From Phaeosaccion multiseriatum (lineage: Eukaryota; Ochrophyta, other classes): DNA of 64,000 nucleotides. Made by a program: the position numbers and the translations under genes. Location of the stretch: the NCBI GenBank assembly GCA_965112735.1, contig OZ218960.1, forward strand, positions 1,488,001-1,552,000, in the 5' to 3' direction. A model generated the notes under the pieces. It was not told the origin of the DNA. It worked only from the letters and a program-made list of their open reading frames with translations, and made no database searches. Every line of letters begins with the position of its first letter. Within the stretch, counting starts at the first letter, position 1. Below, one piece after another: positions 34,828 to 45,951 of this stretch.

Positions 34828-36574
34828 TCCTCCTCCTCCTCCTCCTCCTCCTCCTCCTCCTCCTCCTCCTCCTCCTCCTCCTCCTCCTCCTCCTCCTCCT
34901 CCTCCTCCTCCTCCTCCTCCTCCTCCTCCTCCTCCTCCTCCTCCTCCACCTCCTCCTCCTCCTCCTCCTCCTCCTCCTCCTCCTCCTCCTCCTCCTCCTC
35001 CTCCCCTCCTACTTCTACTGCTCCCGACCCCCACCCCTCGGCCGCCTGCCTCCTCACCGCCCCTAGACCGAGGCCCTTTAGCTCCTCCTCCTCCTCGTCC
35101 TGACGATGGGCTTCCTCCTCTGAAGTTGGTTCTCGTCTGTCGGCCCTCTCCACCCCTCCCCCCACCACCACCACAGCCACTGCTGTCGTTGGTGGAGGTA
35201 GTAAAGGCACTACTACCCCCCCATGAGGGCATCACTAAGTCCTCCTCGCCGCCCCGCCCTCTCCCTCTCTTGCCCGCCTTGGCTCGTGCATGATGGCCGG
35301 AAACCCGTGTACCGTCCGCTGCCATCCGAGTGCTGCCATTCTCCCTCTCGGCTCGGCGCTCTTCTCTCTGCGACGCCTCTTCTCGGAGCTTACTGAAACT
35401 TCGTATGTGCGCCTCCGCCCGCTGAGATTGGTTTTACGTAACGTTACGTACGTCGACATGTAAGGCCAACCCGTCCGGCACATGGACGGAGGACAGTACA
35501 GGAGGTACATGATGCAGCAGCAGCAGCACCAGCAGCAGCAGGGCATTGCATGGATCAAGGGCAGCAGGAGGGAGCTTGTGGTTAGTTTAGGGGGTTTCGG
35601 GGGCTCGGCCACCTCCTGCTTGACTTTGCCTCCCTCCCTCTCCTCCCTCCCTTCTCTCTGACAGTGCGTAACGTCCGTAACGTACCCGCAGATCTTGATG
35701 GCTCTCCCTCAGCTTGAGACTGTGCGTCTTAGCCAGGAACCCGTCGTCCACGGCGAGTGGCCTAGACAGCTCGTCCTCCACAACTGTCTGCACCCAGCGG
35801 TCGCGCTGACCCTGCGGTGATTTATGCCCACCCCAGCGAGGGGCAAGCAGCCGAGAGGCGAAAGGGGACAGCAAATGGGACATGCGGGGGAGGGGGGGGG
35901 GCATCAAGAGGTTAAGTTGAAACGGAGAATGAGAGGGGAGTGGAGCCATGGGCTTGTCACCTGTAGCAAGCACCAAGCGTAGGCAGTTCAGCTCTGAAGG
36001 AGAGAAAGTGCGGTAAAAGCCTGATCCAAGCCTAACTTGGGAAGTGACTCAGCCCCATCATAGAGCGGCGCAAACTAAGGCATACTCTCTACTTTCAGAT
36101 GTCTCATGGACTCTGAAGGGCGGGCGGTGCCTTGCCTCGGTCCTGCCACCGTACCTTTCTATCCAAGGAGAGCATGACGAGGAGGTCTCTGTCTTGCATC
36201 TGCTTGGAGAAGGTGAGCGCCTGTCTGATGCCGCCCTCGTTGCGGCTCTTCCGCCACTGCAGATAGGCCAAGCGCTGCTCAATCTCGCGGACAACAGGAT
36301 CCTCTACTACTGCGCCGCCTGCTCCTCCTCCTCCTTCTCCTCCTCCTCCTCCTCCTCCTCCTCCTCCTCCTCCTCCTCCTCCTCCTCCTCCTGGTCCTCC
36401 TCTTCCTACTCCGCTATCCACTCTGCCTGGCCGCTCTTGACGCTCCCTTCTCCGGCTGCCGTGACTGCTCTTGACGCTAAAGGTGCTTTCCGGCGGATCT
36501 GCTCTCGCCCTCCGTCCTGCCGAGGGGCGTGCTCTGTCCGCATAGTCGCCGTCGCAAAACATGTGATTGTGCAC
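34534..36574 (-). CDS. Unrecognised protein with charged helices and long poly-Gly
   Basis: Exons 36574-36155, 35811-35686 and 35421-34534 join in phase to 477 residues. Exon 1 carries a poly-Gly run and then a helical stretch VREIEQRLAYLQWRKSRNEG and DRDLLVMLSLDRK. Exon 2 reads GQRDRWVQTVVEDELSRPLA and ends SLKLRESHQDLR. Exon 3 starts RAEAHIRSFSKLREEASQRE, then becomes Arg/Gly-rich with about 60 consecutive Gly codons and 9 Ala codons from (GGA)n and (GCA)n tracts, and ends VASEVEHHMAHVSSFVAQAE before a Ser/Gly tail. The first 90 codons are least certain. I do not recognise the family. The helical, charged middle could be coiled-coil or a cytoskeletal or ciliary binding segment; this is a guess. 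Confidence 0.65.
34778..35003. repeat. (TCC)n/(GGA)n tract coding for poly-Gly
   Basis: More than 200 bp of CTC/TCC units with an embedded (TGC)n. It is read as poly-Gly and poly-Ala on the minus strand. Confidence 0.95.
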
Positions 36575-37153
36575 GTTGACGCCACTGGCTGCTCCACGAT
36601 TTCTTCTTCGGGCAAATTTCTTGGCGCCTCTGCAGCTCCCCCCAGAGCTTCCAACTCAGCCCAGCCAACAAGCAGTAGAGAGAGACACAGTGTTCTGTCC
36701 TTCGCTCACGGGCTTTGCTTTTTGCTTTAAACCTTGACGTTTCATACCCCCCCCACCCTCCCTTCGGCTGCCATCTGCTGTTCGCCCGTTACGGAATCGC
36801 CGATTTTTATCCGAGCACCAGCAGCAGCAGCAGAGCAGCAGCCAGCCAGCAGCAGCAGCAGCAGGAGGAGGAGGAGGAGGAGGTAGGGAGACGAGAGCAG
36901 AGCGGGCTGAAGCGGTCGAAGGAAAGAGAGAAAGCGAGAGAGAAAGAGAGTGTGACAGGGAGAGGGACGGAGAGAGAGACAAAGGAAGCCCCCTTCAACG
37001 AGAGGAAGGATTGCCCTTCCGGAAGGCCACTGAGGTGAAGGGGGGGGGAGCTCCCACAGCCTCAGATGGGACACCGTATGGGGGAAGGGAACGATTGAGG
37101 CCTGAGAGAGCCCGCTGCGTTTGCTGCGACTGGGGCAGAAGAAATAGAAGAAC
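36575..37153. promoter_or_regulatory. Divergent region between the poly-Gly gene and the kinase gene
   Basis: 579 bp between two outward-pointing starts, with a (CAG)n stretch (36819-36862) and a purine-rich stretch (36860-36985). Minus-strand upstream exons of the poly-Gly gene could lie here. Confidence 0.45.
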
Positions 37154-39016
37154 ATGGTGACTCTCAGTAGTCAACAGCAGCACAATACCGATGCCCACCA
37201 GGCTGCGGAGGGCGCGACGGCGGGGGCTGCGCGCTACCTCCAGCCCACCAAATGCAGGGAGGCCTACGAGAGCCTGCAGAGTCGCATGTTTAATCACCAG
37301 GTGCACAGGAGGAGGAGGCCGCAGTCTGCCTCGCCCTCCTTCTCCGCACACCACGCACACGCAGCAGAGCAGCAGCAGCAGCAACATCAGCAGCAGCACA
37401 GCAAGCAGCAGCAGCACTTTGTGGCTCCGCCTCCCCACAGGGAGACGTATATGGGTGCTGGTAGTAGCGGCAGTAGTGGCGGCGCTGGCGGCGGCTCCCA
37501 CAAACAAAACCACCAACATCACCACTTCCACCGGCACCATCATCCCCACCACCAACGTCAGGCCTCAGACGGGCCCAAACCTCCCCCAGGCTCCCCACCC
37601 GCTAATCACAGACGCACACCTCAGCGGCCGCAGAGCGCCAGTGCAGCAGCTGGAGGCTACTACCACCACGCCGCGTCACCCAAGAGCGGCCACAGTAGTA
37701 GCAGTAGCAGCAGAGGAGGGGTTGGACAAAAGGCATCAGGCAGTAGTGGAAACGCAGCAAGTGGCGGCAGAGGAGGAGGAGGTGGACGAGGAGGAGGAGG
37801 AGGAGGAGTGGACCACAGACGCCACTACGCCACCGCAGGGGGGCGTCCGGCGGCGCGGCAAGTCTACACCGGGGCCGCATCATCGGCTACCTCTGGCCCT
37901 GCCGGTAGTAGCGCAAGTGGCAATGCAGGAAGAGGAGCCCCGGGTGCGAGTTCCAACGCCCGCCCCTCGAGGCAAATCCCAGTGAGGCTCATGGCGAAGA
38001 TTCGCCCGAGCTCTGCGGCGGCCGTGTATCGCCGCACTGTAATATCGTCTTCTTCTCCCTCCGCCGCTTCCTCACCCTCGTCATCGGTGGCAGGAACGGC
38101 GGCGTGTGGTGGTGGTGGTGGTGGTGGCGATGGAAGAGGAGGAGGAGGGGGAGGCGCGCGCTTCGATGCTGCAGCAGGGTCTGCGGCAATGATGCATGCC
38201 AGAGCTCAAGCAGCCGCAGCAGCAGCGGCCAGCGCCTCGGCAGCAGCGGCGGTGGCAGCCGCGGCCGTGAGGTCATCCAAGGGAGGCAACAGTAGCAGCA
38301 GCAGCAGCAGCAGCAACGCTGGCGGTGGCGGTGGCAGTAGTAGCGGTAGTAGCGGTAGGAGCAGCCGCCATCAGAGGTATCCACAGCAAGTGCGAGCATC
38401 TGCCAAACAGGGAGGCCGGCCCGTACGACCGCACAGCGCTACAGTACGGTCCTCCACCCCTCCAGACCAGTACCGTGCGGCGGGAGGGGGGTCGTCAGGA
38501 TCGTTATCAGCGGCAGCAGAAGTGGGCCATCATCCCGCGGCAAGTCACTCGCAGGCCCCCACGCGAACTGGAGGGGGCATCGCGTCCATGAAGGCAGCAA
38601 GCGGCAGCAGCAGCAGCAGCAACAGCAGCAGCACTGGCGGTGGCAGTGGCAGAAATGGGGGGGCTCACACCGGTGTCAGCGGGGCCTATCGAACCTACAT
38701 TCGTCCGCACAGCGCTACCGTACGAAGCTCCTCCTCCTCCTCCTCCTCGTCCTCTTCCTCGACCCCCAGCTCAGGCAATGCCGCTGCAGCTGGAGCCGCC
38801 GCTTCGAGTGCGAGTGGTGGTGGAGGTGGAGGGGGGGCAGAGCAAGCAACGTCAGCACCTTCCAGCAAGAGGGATAGTAAGAGGGAGCTGGATAGGGTCA
38901 TCGAAAGGGTCTTCCAGAATAGGTGCGGTTGTTGTTGTGGACTTGTATCGCCGGCCCTTCGTCGCTCCTTCCTTCGTTCTCCACCGCCCTCCCTCTGGCC
39001 TTCCTTTCTCCCCTCA

Positions 39017-39068
<52 letters not shown>

Positions 39069-39598
39069 CTCCTCTTTCTCCCTCCCTTCCTCCCACCCTC
39101 TCTCTTTCTCTCTCTCTCGCTGTGTGTGTGTGTGTTTGCGTGTGCTTGCGTGTGTGCGTGCAACTGAAGGTACGCCTGGATGGCGAGTAAGCGCTCTTCC
39201 TTCACCTCCGGACCCGTCAAGGCCAAGATCCAGCCCGATCCGACGGCACCTCAGCAACAGCACAAGACAACAGCCTCGGGTGTGGTTCGAAGTGGTGCCA
39301 ATAGCGTCGCCAGCAGTAGCTCCGAGCAGCACCAACAGCAGCAGCAGAGAGTGTTCTTGGCACGCAAGCAGGTCCCCCCGCCCCGGCGCAGTTCCTTCAC
39401 AGAGACAGCATCAACAGTTGGTGATACAGCAGCAGGAGAAGGAGGAGCCGGCGGCGGCGGCGGTGGCGGCGCACATTACGTGGCGGCTGCAGTGGCGGCG
39501 GCAAAAGCGGGGCCTCCGAAGAACGCGCCCGGCACGGCAGCGGAAGTGAGTCAGTCGTTAGCCAGCACTACCCCAACCTCACAGCAGCAGCAGTCGGT

Positions 39599-39647
<49 letters not shown>

Positions 39648-41243
39648 CGGTACTTTGTCGAAGCCTCACCGCACGGCGCTAGGAGGGAACGGGCGGGGTC
39701 AGCGCCGACTTCGGGGTCCGCGGCATCAGGCAAGGGGGGGGCAGAAGCAGTCACGGCGGCAGCGGCGGCGACAAACAACAACAGCGGTAGTGAGACTAGC
39801 GCGTACGCAAAGCTCTTTCAGAGGGCCCGCAGAGGGAGTCACAGCCTGCGGAAAGTGGGCGTTGAGGAGGAGGGGGGGGGGGGAGGAGCCATCGAGGCTG
39901 CTCAAGCATCAACAGCAGTAGCCTCGGGGGCAGCCGCCGCAGCAGGGGGGGCTTCTTCGTCGTCGTCCGCCTCAAGCACCCATATGCCTGCCCATGTGCC
40001 TGCTGCCCATACACCTGCGATGGCGAGGACGAGCGGGAGCGGGACCGTCTCGAACAACAACAGCAGCAGCAGCGGCGGCGGCAGCAGCAGCACCAGTCAT
40101 AGCAACAGCAACAGCAACAGCAATACCAATAGCAGCGGTGACAGCAACCAAGCACCAGCGTCAGGCACTTGTCTGCACGAGACCGGGAAGAGTAATCCCA
40201 CCAGTGACAAGCAGCAGGACAACAACAACGACAACAACAACGACAACAACAGCAACAACAACAACAACAACAGCAACAGCAACACCAAAAACAACAACAA
40301 CAACAACAACAACAGCAACAGCAACAGCAACAACAACACCCGCAAGCCCTCCGAAGGCGGCCACAGCGGCAGCAGCAACAGCAGTAACAGCCCCACCGGG
40401 GGCATTGACCCCCAAGAAACGGTCAACACCGCAACTACCGCAACCGCGAGTCACAGTCTCAGTCCTATGGGCAGCAGCGAACTCACCTCCTCGCCCGCCC
40501 CCAAGCCGCTCACTCGAGCCAGTGTGGACGTGTGCCCGACTCAGGAGCGACAGTACTTGCAAGGGTTGTTGCTACGGTTACAGAATAGTTCCAAGAGCAG
40601 CCTGGACTTTTACAGGCTCGGCAAGGTCGTCGGAGAGGGGTCCTTTGCCAAGGTGTGTGTGTATGTGTGTGTGGGGGGGTGGGGGGGGGGCGGCTGTGTG
40701 TGTGCGTGCGTGGGTGCGTGTGTGGGTGTGCGGGTCTGGGTATGTGTATGTGTGTGTGCGTGTGTGCGTGTGTTTTGTGTGTGTATGTGTGCGTGTGTGC
40801 GTGTGTGCGTGTGTGTGCTTGTACGTGTGGTATGCGTGTGTCTGTGTGTGTGTGTGTGTGCACTCAGCGCTTGTACTGGCGCTTCGAGAGAGAGAGAGAG
40901 GGTGGAGCATATCGAGGCACCCTTTTACTTCTTCTCCCTCTTCTTGCCTTTTCATGCCATGCACTTACCCTCCTCATTCCCCGTATGCCTTTCTCTGTCC
41001 CGTCTGCACGCACGCGCATACACACACACGACAGGTGCGGTTGGCCTGGCATAAGTTGACGGGGCAGAGAGTTGCCATCAAGACGTACGAGAGGAAGCGC
41101 ATTACCGACGCCTCGCAGTGGAAGCGGATCGTGCAGGTTAGGCGGAGGGGAAGGAGGGGGACGACAGGGAGGAGAAGGAAGCGAGGGGAGACAAATGTGG
41201 GACAAAGAGCGGGCACCCGTGGCCCCTATTGTGTCCCATGTGC

Positions 41244-41286
<43 letters not shown>

Positions 41287-43975
41287 TTCATCGAGCGTCT
41301 GCGGTGCCCCCCTGCTTGCTCGTGTGTCTCCCGCCCCAATTGCGTTCAAATCCACTAATTGCGCGGTCAAAATCCAGGGCATGGGAACAGAAGCTCAAGA
41401 CGAATTCGCCTTCGCCGCCCTCCTCACTCACCCACTTACCCACTCACCCACCCACCCACCCACCCACCCACCCACCTACTCACCCACCCACCCACCCACC
41501 CACTTACCCACCCACCCACCAATCCACCCACCCACTCACCCACCCATCCACCCACTCCCCCCCCCCCGCCCCGTTGCCCTCCTCTTCCTACTCTCTTTGC
41601 CTCTTTTGCCTGCAGGAGATTCGTCTGATGGAGCGGCTGAACCACCCTCGAGTAATTCGCCTGTTTGAGAGCATTGAAACCACCAAGAGAACACACTTGG
41701 TCATGGAGCTCGCAGCAGGAGGTAAGTACGTAAGGACGTACGTAAGGGGGCTGAGAGGTTAGCGAGGTCGTGGAAGAAAGGGTGCTTGTGGAAGGGTTCA
41801 GCGGAAGGGTGGGAGCCGCGAAGCGTACATGTGTAGTCAGCAGAGGCTTAGCTTTCTTGACTTCATAGGTAGGCAGCAGAGCCTTAGCTTAGAGCACAGC
41901 CCATGCCTACGAGACGCCATCCTCACTACTTGCGTGCCTCTCTTTTCGAAGGGCACTCACTCTTGTCGTCCATTGCGGCACCCCGTCCCCATCCACTGCC
42001 ATCCTCCGCTCCCCAGGCAACCTGTGTACTTACGTCAAGAGCAAGAAGCGCCTCAACGAGCACGAGGCGCGCCGGATATTCGACCACATACTTCAGGTAC
42101 TTGGTGTCAGGGTGTGTGTGTGTGTGCGTGGGCGTGGGCGTGGGCGTATGCGTGTGTGCGTGTACGAGAGAGAGAGAGGGGGGGGGGCTATCAAATGAAA
42201 AGCGAATTCCATGGGACACTCACACACTCACGCACTCACACACTCACGCACCCACGCACTCAAGCACGCGCACACTCAAACCCACACTCACACCCACCCA
42301 CCCACCCACCCACACACACACACACACACAGGGTCTGGAGTACATGCACGAGCTCGAAATCGTGCACCGCGACATTAAACTCGAGAATGTGCTGTTCGAC
42401 GAGCGGCAGAACGCCAAGCTTGTGGACTTTGGTTTCAGCGCACACTGCACCACCTCCTCCTCCTCCTCCTCAAGAGGGGGGTCAGGGCCAGGGTCAGGGT
42501 CAGGATCAGGGTCAGGGGAGAGCAAGATGTTGCATGTTTTTTGCGGCACGCCTTCCTACATGGCTCCGGAGATTATCAAGCGAGTGGAGTACGCAGGTGA
42601 GGGAAAGGAAAGGATCATGCCCATATGCCTGCCTCTAGATTTTCCGTAACGCCCAATGTATAATATGCCCCACAATACCCATATACACGCATGCCCATAG
42701 ATAGGCCTGGCCACAGGCCTAGCTCCATTGCCCACACATCACCAGGCACGGCGGTGGACATTTTGTCCCTTGGAGTCGTGCTGTAGCGCGATGCTCTGCG
42801 GCTGCTTCCCCTATGCCCATATGCCTGCTCATGCCTGCCCACCCATATGCCTGCCTCCATGCTCCAACCCATATGCCCGTCTGCCCACACACCACCAGGC
42901 AAGCCGGTGGACGTTTGGTCCCTCGGAGTCGTGCTGTACGCGATGCTCTGCGGCTGCTTCCCCTTCTCCGCCGCCTCGTACCCAGAGCTGTACAAGAAGA
43001 CCGTTCGCGGAGCGTTCCGCTTCCCCGACTGGATCAGCGCAGGGGCGATGGACCTGATTCGGAGGATGCTTGTGGTGGATCCTGCGAAGCGGTACACGCT
43101 GCCGCAGGTAGGTGGGGTTGGGTTGGGAAGGGGAGTAGTAGGGGAGGGGGGTCAGGGAGTAGGGGAAGGGAAGTAAGTTCGTAAGCGAGTATCGGCTGGT
43201 GCTGTTTGGCTTGTCGCTTGCCGGACTGCTAGACTGCTGGACCTCCTCCTGGCTGTCTCCTCGGCGTACGTACCCATCTAGCTTTCTCACGCACACATTC
43301 ACTCACTCACTCACTCACACACGCACGTACGCATGCACGCACACACCCACGCACGCACGCACGCACGCACATCTCAGGTGAGAGCGCACTCGTGGCTGCA
43401 GGGCTTCAAGACCAGCAACGGAAGCGGGAGGCACACCGCCCCCGACTGTCAGCGCAAGTGCTTCCACATCAGCCCAGACCCAAACAATGTATGGCCCAGC
43501 ACAGTTTCAGTTTGAGTTTGAGTCAATGTCGACTGAATCCAAGCACTACACTCACCTTCCCTCCCTCCCTCCCTCTATCCCTCCATCCATCCCTCCCTCC
43601 CCTTTCTCCCTCCCCCCCTCCCCCTCCCCTTTGTGTTCCTAGGATTACAACAAGGCCGTGGCGAGTCGCTTGGAGGCGTTTGGGTGCCGCAGAGACGACC
43701 TTCGACGCAGCATTCAGACGGCAGGGCACGGCTGCCTCATGACCACGTACTACCTACTGCGGCAAGGACTGCAGGCGGAGCAGCAGCCACAACTGGGCAT
43801 GCCGATGAAGCAGGCTTCCTCCTGTGCTGCTTCTAGTACGACTAGTGCCCACTCGTCGGCAGTAGAGGGACGGCATCACCACCATCACCACCATCCTGTC
43901 AAGGCTGTGCCAGCGGGGGGGGCAGCAGCAGTGGGCGGCGGTAGAGGGCAGGCAGGGGGAGGGCAGTACCAATAA
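37154..43975 (+). CDS. CAMK-like Ser/Thr protein kinase with UBA-like segment
   Basis: Nine exons (37154-38922, 39170-40652, 41035-41136, 41616-41721, 42017-42096, 42332-42596, 42899-43107, 43378-43488, 43643-43975) join in phase to 1,485 residues. The first 1,070 or so residues are low complexity (Gln, His, Ser, Gly, Asn) with repeated R-P-x-S-A motifs. The kinase domain then follows in order: YRLGKVVGEGSFAKV (Gly loop), QRVAIKTYERK (catalytic Lys), EIRLMERLNHPRVIRLFE, HLVMELAAGG, IVHRDIKLENVLFD, KLVDFGFSAH, a Ser/Gly insert in the activation segment, FCGTPSYMAPEII, VDVWSLGVVLYAML and an HSWL end. It is complete and should be active. After it, VASRLEAFGCRRDDLRRSIQ and TTYYLLRQG resemble the UBA-like region of the SNF1/MARK kinases. 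The activation-loop insert (about 25 residues) is unusual. A pseudo-exon lies in intron 6. Confidence 0.92.
39018..39068 (+). repeat. (CT)n tract upstream of a kinase-gene 3' splice site
   Basis: About 24 CT units followed by more pyrimidines and a GT-rich stretch before the acceptor CTGAAG at 39164-39169. Confidence 0.9.
41405..41575 (+). repeat. (CACC)n tract upstream of kinase exon 4
   Basis: CACC/CACT units in the intron before the acceptor at 41614-41615. Confidence 0.9.
42738..42812 (+). pseudogene. Pseudo-exon: decayed duplicate of kinase exon 7 start
   Basis: ACACATCACCAGGCACGGCG and what follows copies the acceptor and first 65 bp or so of exon 42899-43107 (VDVWSLGVVLYAMLCGCF region). 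The copy has an inserted G that turns CTGTACGCG into CTGTAGCGCG, creating a stop, and then diverges. It still has its CACCAG acceptor, so it could be spliced in by error. Confidence 0.85.
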
Positions 43976-44173
43976 TGTAGAGAGAGGTATAGAGGGAGCC
44001 CAGACGGGGAGGGGAGGAAAGGACGAGAGAGAGAGAGACAGAGACAGACAGAGCGAGAGAGAAATCTGAAATTTGGTGTCTCTAAGAGAAGTGACAAGTG
44101 TGCCAAGTGTGCCAAGTGTGCCGACGGAGTGGGGCGAAGGGGGTCCCCGCGTGGCAATTTTTAGTATAAAAAA

Positions 44174-44201
44174 CAGACTCCTAATCCGGAATAGGAGTCT
44201 G
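44174..44201 (+). other. Perfect 10-bp stem hairpin
   Basis: CAGACTCCTA and TAGGAGTCTG flank ATCCGGAA, whose core TCCGGA is itself a palindrome. A T/A-rich stretch precedes it (TTTTTAGTATAAAAAA). It lies about 200 bp after the kinase stop codon, so it could be a 3'-end or termination structure or a small element's end. Confidence 0.6.
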
Positions 44202-44213
44202 CGCTGAAAAACT

Positions 44214-44620
44214 CACTCATGGACTCAATCACCGACTCACTTAACGAACTTAACGACTCACTCACTCACTCACTCACTCACTCACTCACTCACTCACTCA
44301 CTCACTCACTCACTCACTCACTCACTCACTCACTCACTCACTCACTCACTCACTCACTCACTCACTCACACACACACTCATCCAATCACTCACTCACTCA
44401 CTCCCACCTCCATCACCTTCCACACTCACTCATCCACTCACTCACTCATCCAATCACTCACTCACTCACTCACTCACTCACTCACTCCCACCTCCATCAC
44501 CTTCCACACTCACTCATCCACTCACTCACTTATCCAATCACTCACTCACTCACTCACTCCCACCTCCATCACCTTCCACACTCACTCACTCCCTCACTCA
44601 TTAATCAGTCATTGTCTTTG
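44214..44620 (+). repeat. (CACT)n tract with a triplicated internal segment
   Basis: About 30 perfect CACT units at 44250-44375, then three repeats of a segment of roughly 80-110 bp containing CTCCATCACCTTCCACACTC. Confidence 0.9.
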
Positions 44621-45094
44621 TTGTCGCCATCACAGTCATACGGGGGCGGGCGTAAGGTTACGTAAGGATGTGCAACTTTGGGAGGCGACCAAAGGGACAA
44701 TTGAGGAAGGAAACAATAGAACAATGAATGTGTGCGAAGAGGAGGAGGCCAACGCGGGGCTGTGAAGAAGCGTCTTTGGGGCGGAGTGTGGTGTGGCCGC
44801 TTTTGCCTAATTGCTGTAGAGCTTGTAGCATCACACATCGGAGGTGTCAAACAGGAGAGGTGGCCACGGAGGGTGGGGCAGGTTTGATTTGCGGGGAAGG
44901 GCTGATACGTTGCTGGTGACCTCTCGGCCTACTCGAGGCGGCCGCTGCTTCTGCTGCGGCCGTACTGTAATCCCGAGTGAGGGATTCCTTACCAGCTTCT
45001 GAGGTGCTGCTGGTGAGGTGCTGGGTGGGCCCTGCAGGGCTGTGCGTTTCCCCCCCCGTGTGGGGCAACGGCCTCTATTGCTCTCACTGTAGAG

Positions 45095-45411
45095 ATGGAG
45101 GCCGACGATCGACAACGGCAGATCGATCGAATCAACGAGGAGCTGGGAGGTGAGTAGGTGATGTTCCTTAGTGCCTCGTTTAAGCCCCGATCCGTGCACA
45201 CAAAGCCCCGACCCCTGCCCCAGCTCCAACTCCAGGTCCCGTATCTCCGACCCTTGTTCCGCTCATTCCTACTATCTCTTCTCCCTCCTCTATTGGTTTA
45301 TTGGACCGCCTCTGCCTATCGGACTCCATCTTCGCCTCTACGGAGCTCCCTGCAGACCACATCGGCCTCTCCTCTTGCGCTCACCCGCCCCTCCTCCTCC
45401 CCCTCCTCCTC

Positions 45412-45448
<37 letters not shown>

Positions 45449-45914
45449 CCCCCTCTCTCTCTCCGCTCAAACCGTCAACCCCACCCACACCTCCATCCCT
45501 CTTGGAGCAGAGACTTTGCACAGTAAGCTCCTGGACATATGCAAAAAGGCCAAGCCGGGCCCTAGAGACGTTCGTGATGCCGACTCCCTCGTGGACAGAG
45601 GCGCCGATGTGGACACCAAAGACGATGCCAACTGGTCTGCCCTGCACAATGTGGCCTCCAAAGGCAACTGCGGTCTGGCCACGTGTCTGATTGAGTGGGG
45701 CGCCGACGTGGACATCAAAGGAGGGAAGTTTGACCACACTCCCCTCCACAGCAGCAGGTAGGCTTGCTCCCTCCCTCTCCCTCTCTCTTCCTCCATCTGT
45801 CTTCTCTCTCGGCATTCATCTCTGTCCCGTTCTCTCTCTCTCGACAGCCCCCCCCCCTCTCTCTGTGTGTGTATGTGTGTGTGTGTGTGTCCCAGCATTT
45901 CTCTCTCTCCCCCT

Positions 45915-45951
<37 letters not shown>

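Larger units (their letters stand above)
43976..45094. other. Intergenic region with hairpin and (CACT)n tract
   Basis: No coding exon recognised between the kinase and ankyrin genes. It holds the 44174-44201 hairpin and the 44214-44620 CACT-rich tract, in which a segment with CCCACCTCCATCACCTTCCA occurs three times. Confidence 0.7.

Noticed and set aside
34257-35210. Poly-Glu (minus) and poly-Pro/poly-Ser (plus) frames over the (TCC)n tract
   Set aside because: Only the minus frame giving poly-Gly connects in phase to the two upstream exons.
35482-35640. Short plus-strand frame starting MDGGQYRRYMMQQQQHQQQQ
   Set aside because: It has a Gln-rich start and a possible donor but no partner exon, and it lies inside an intron of the minus-strand gene.
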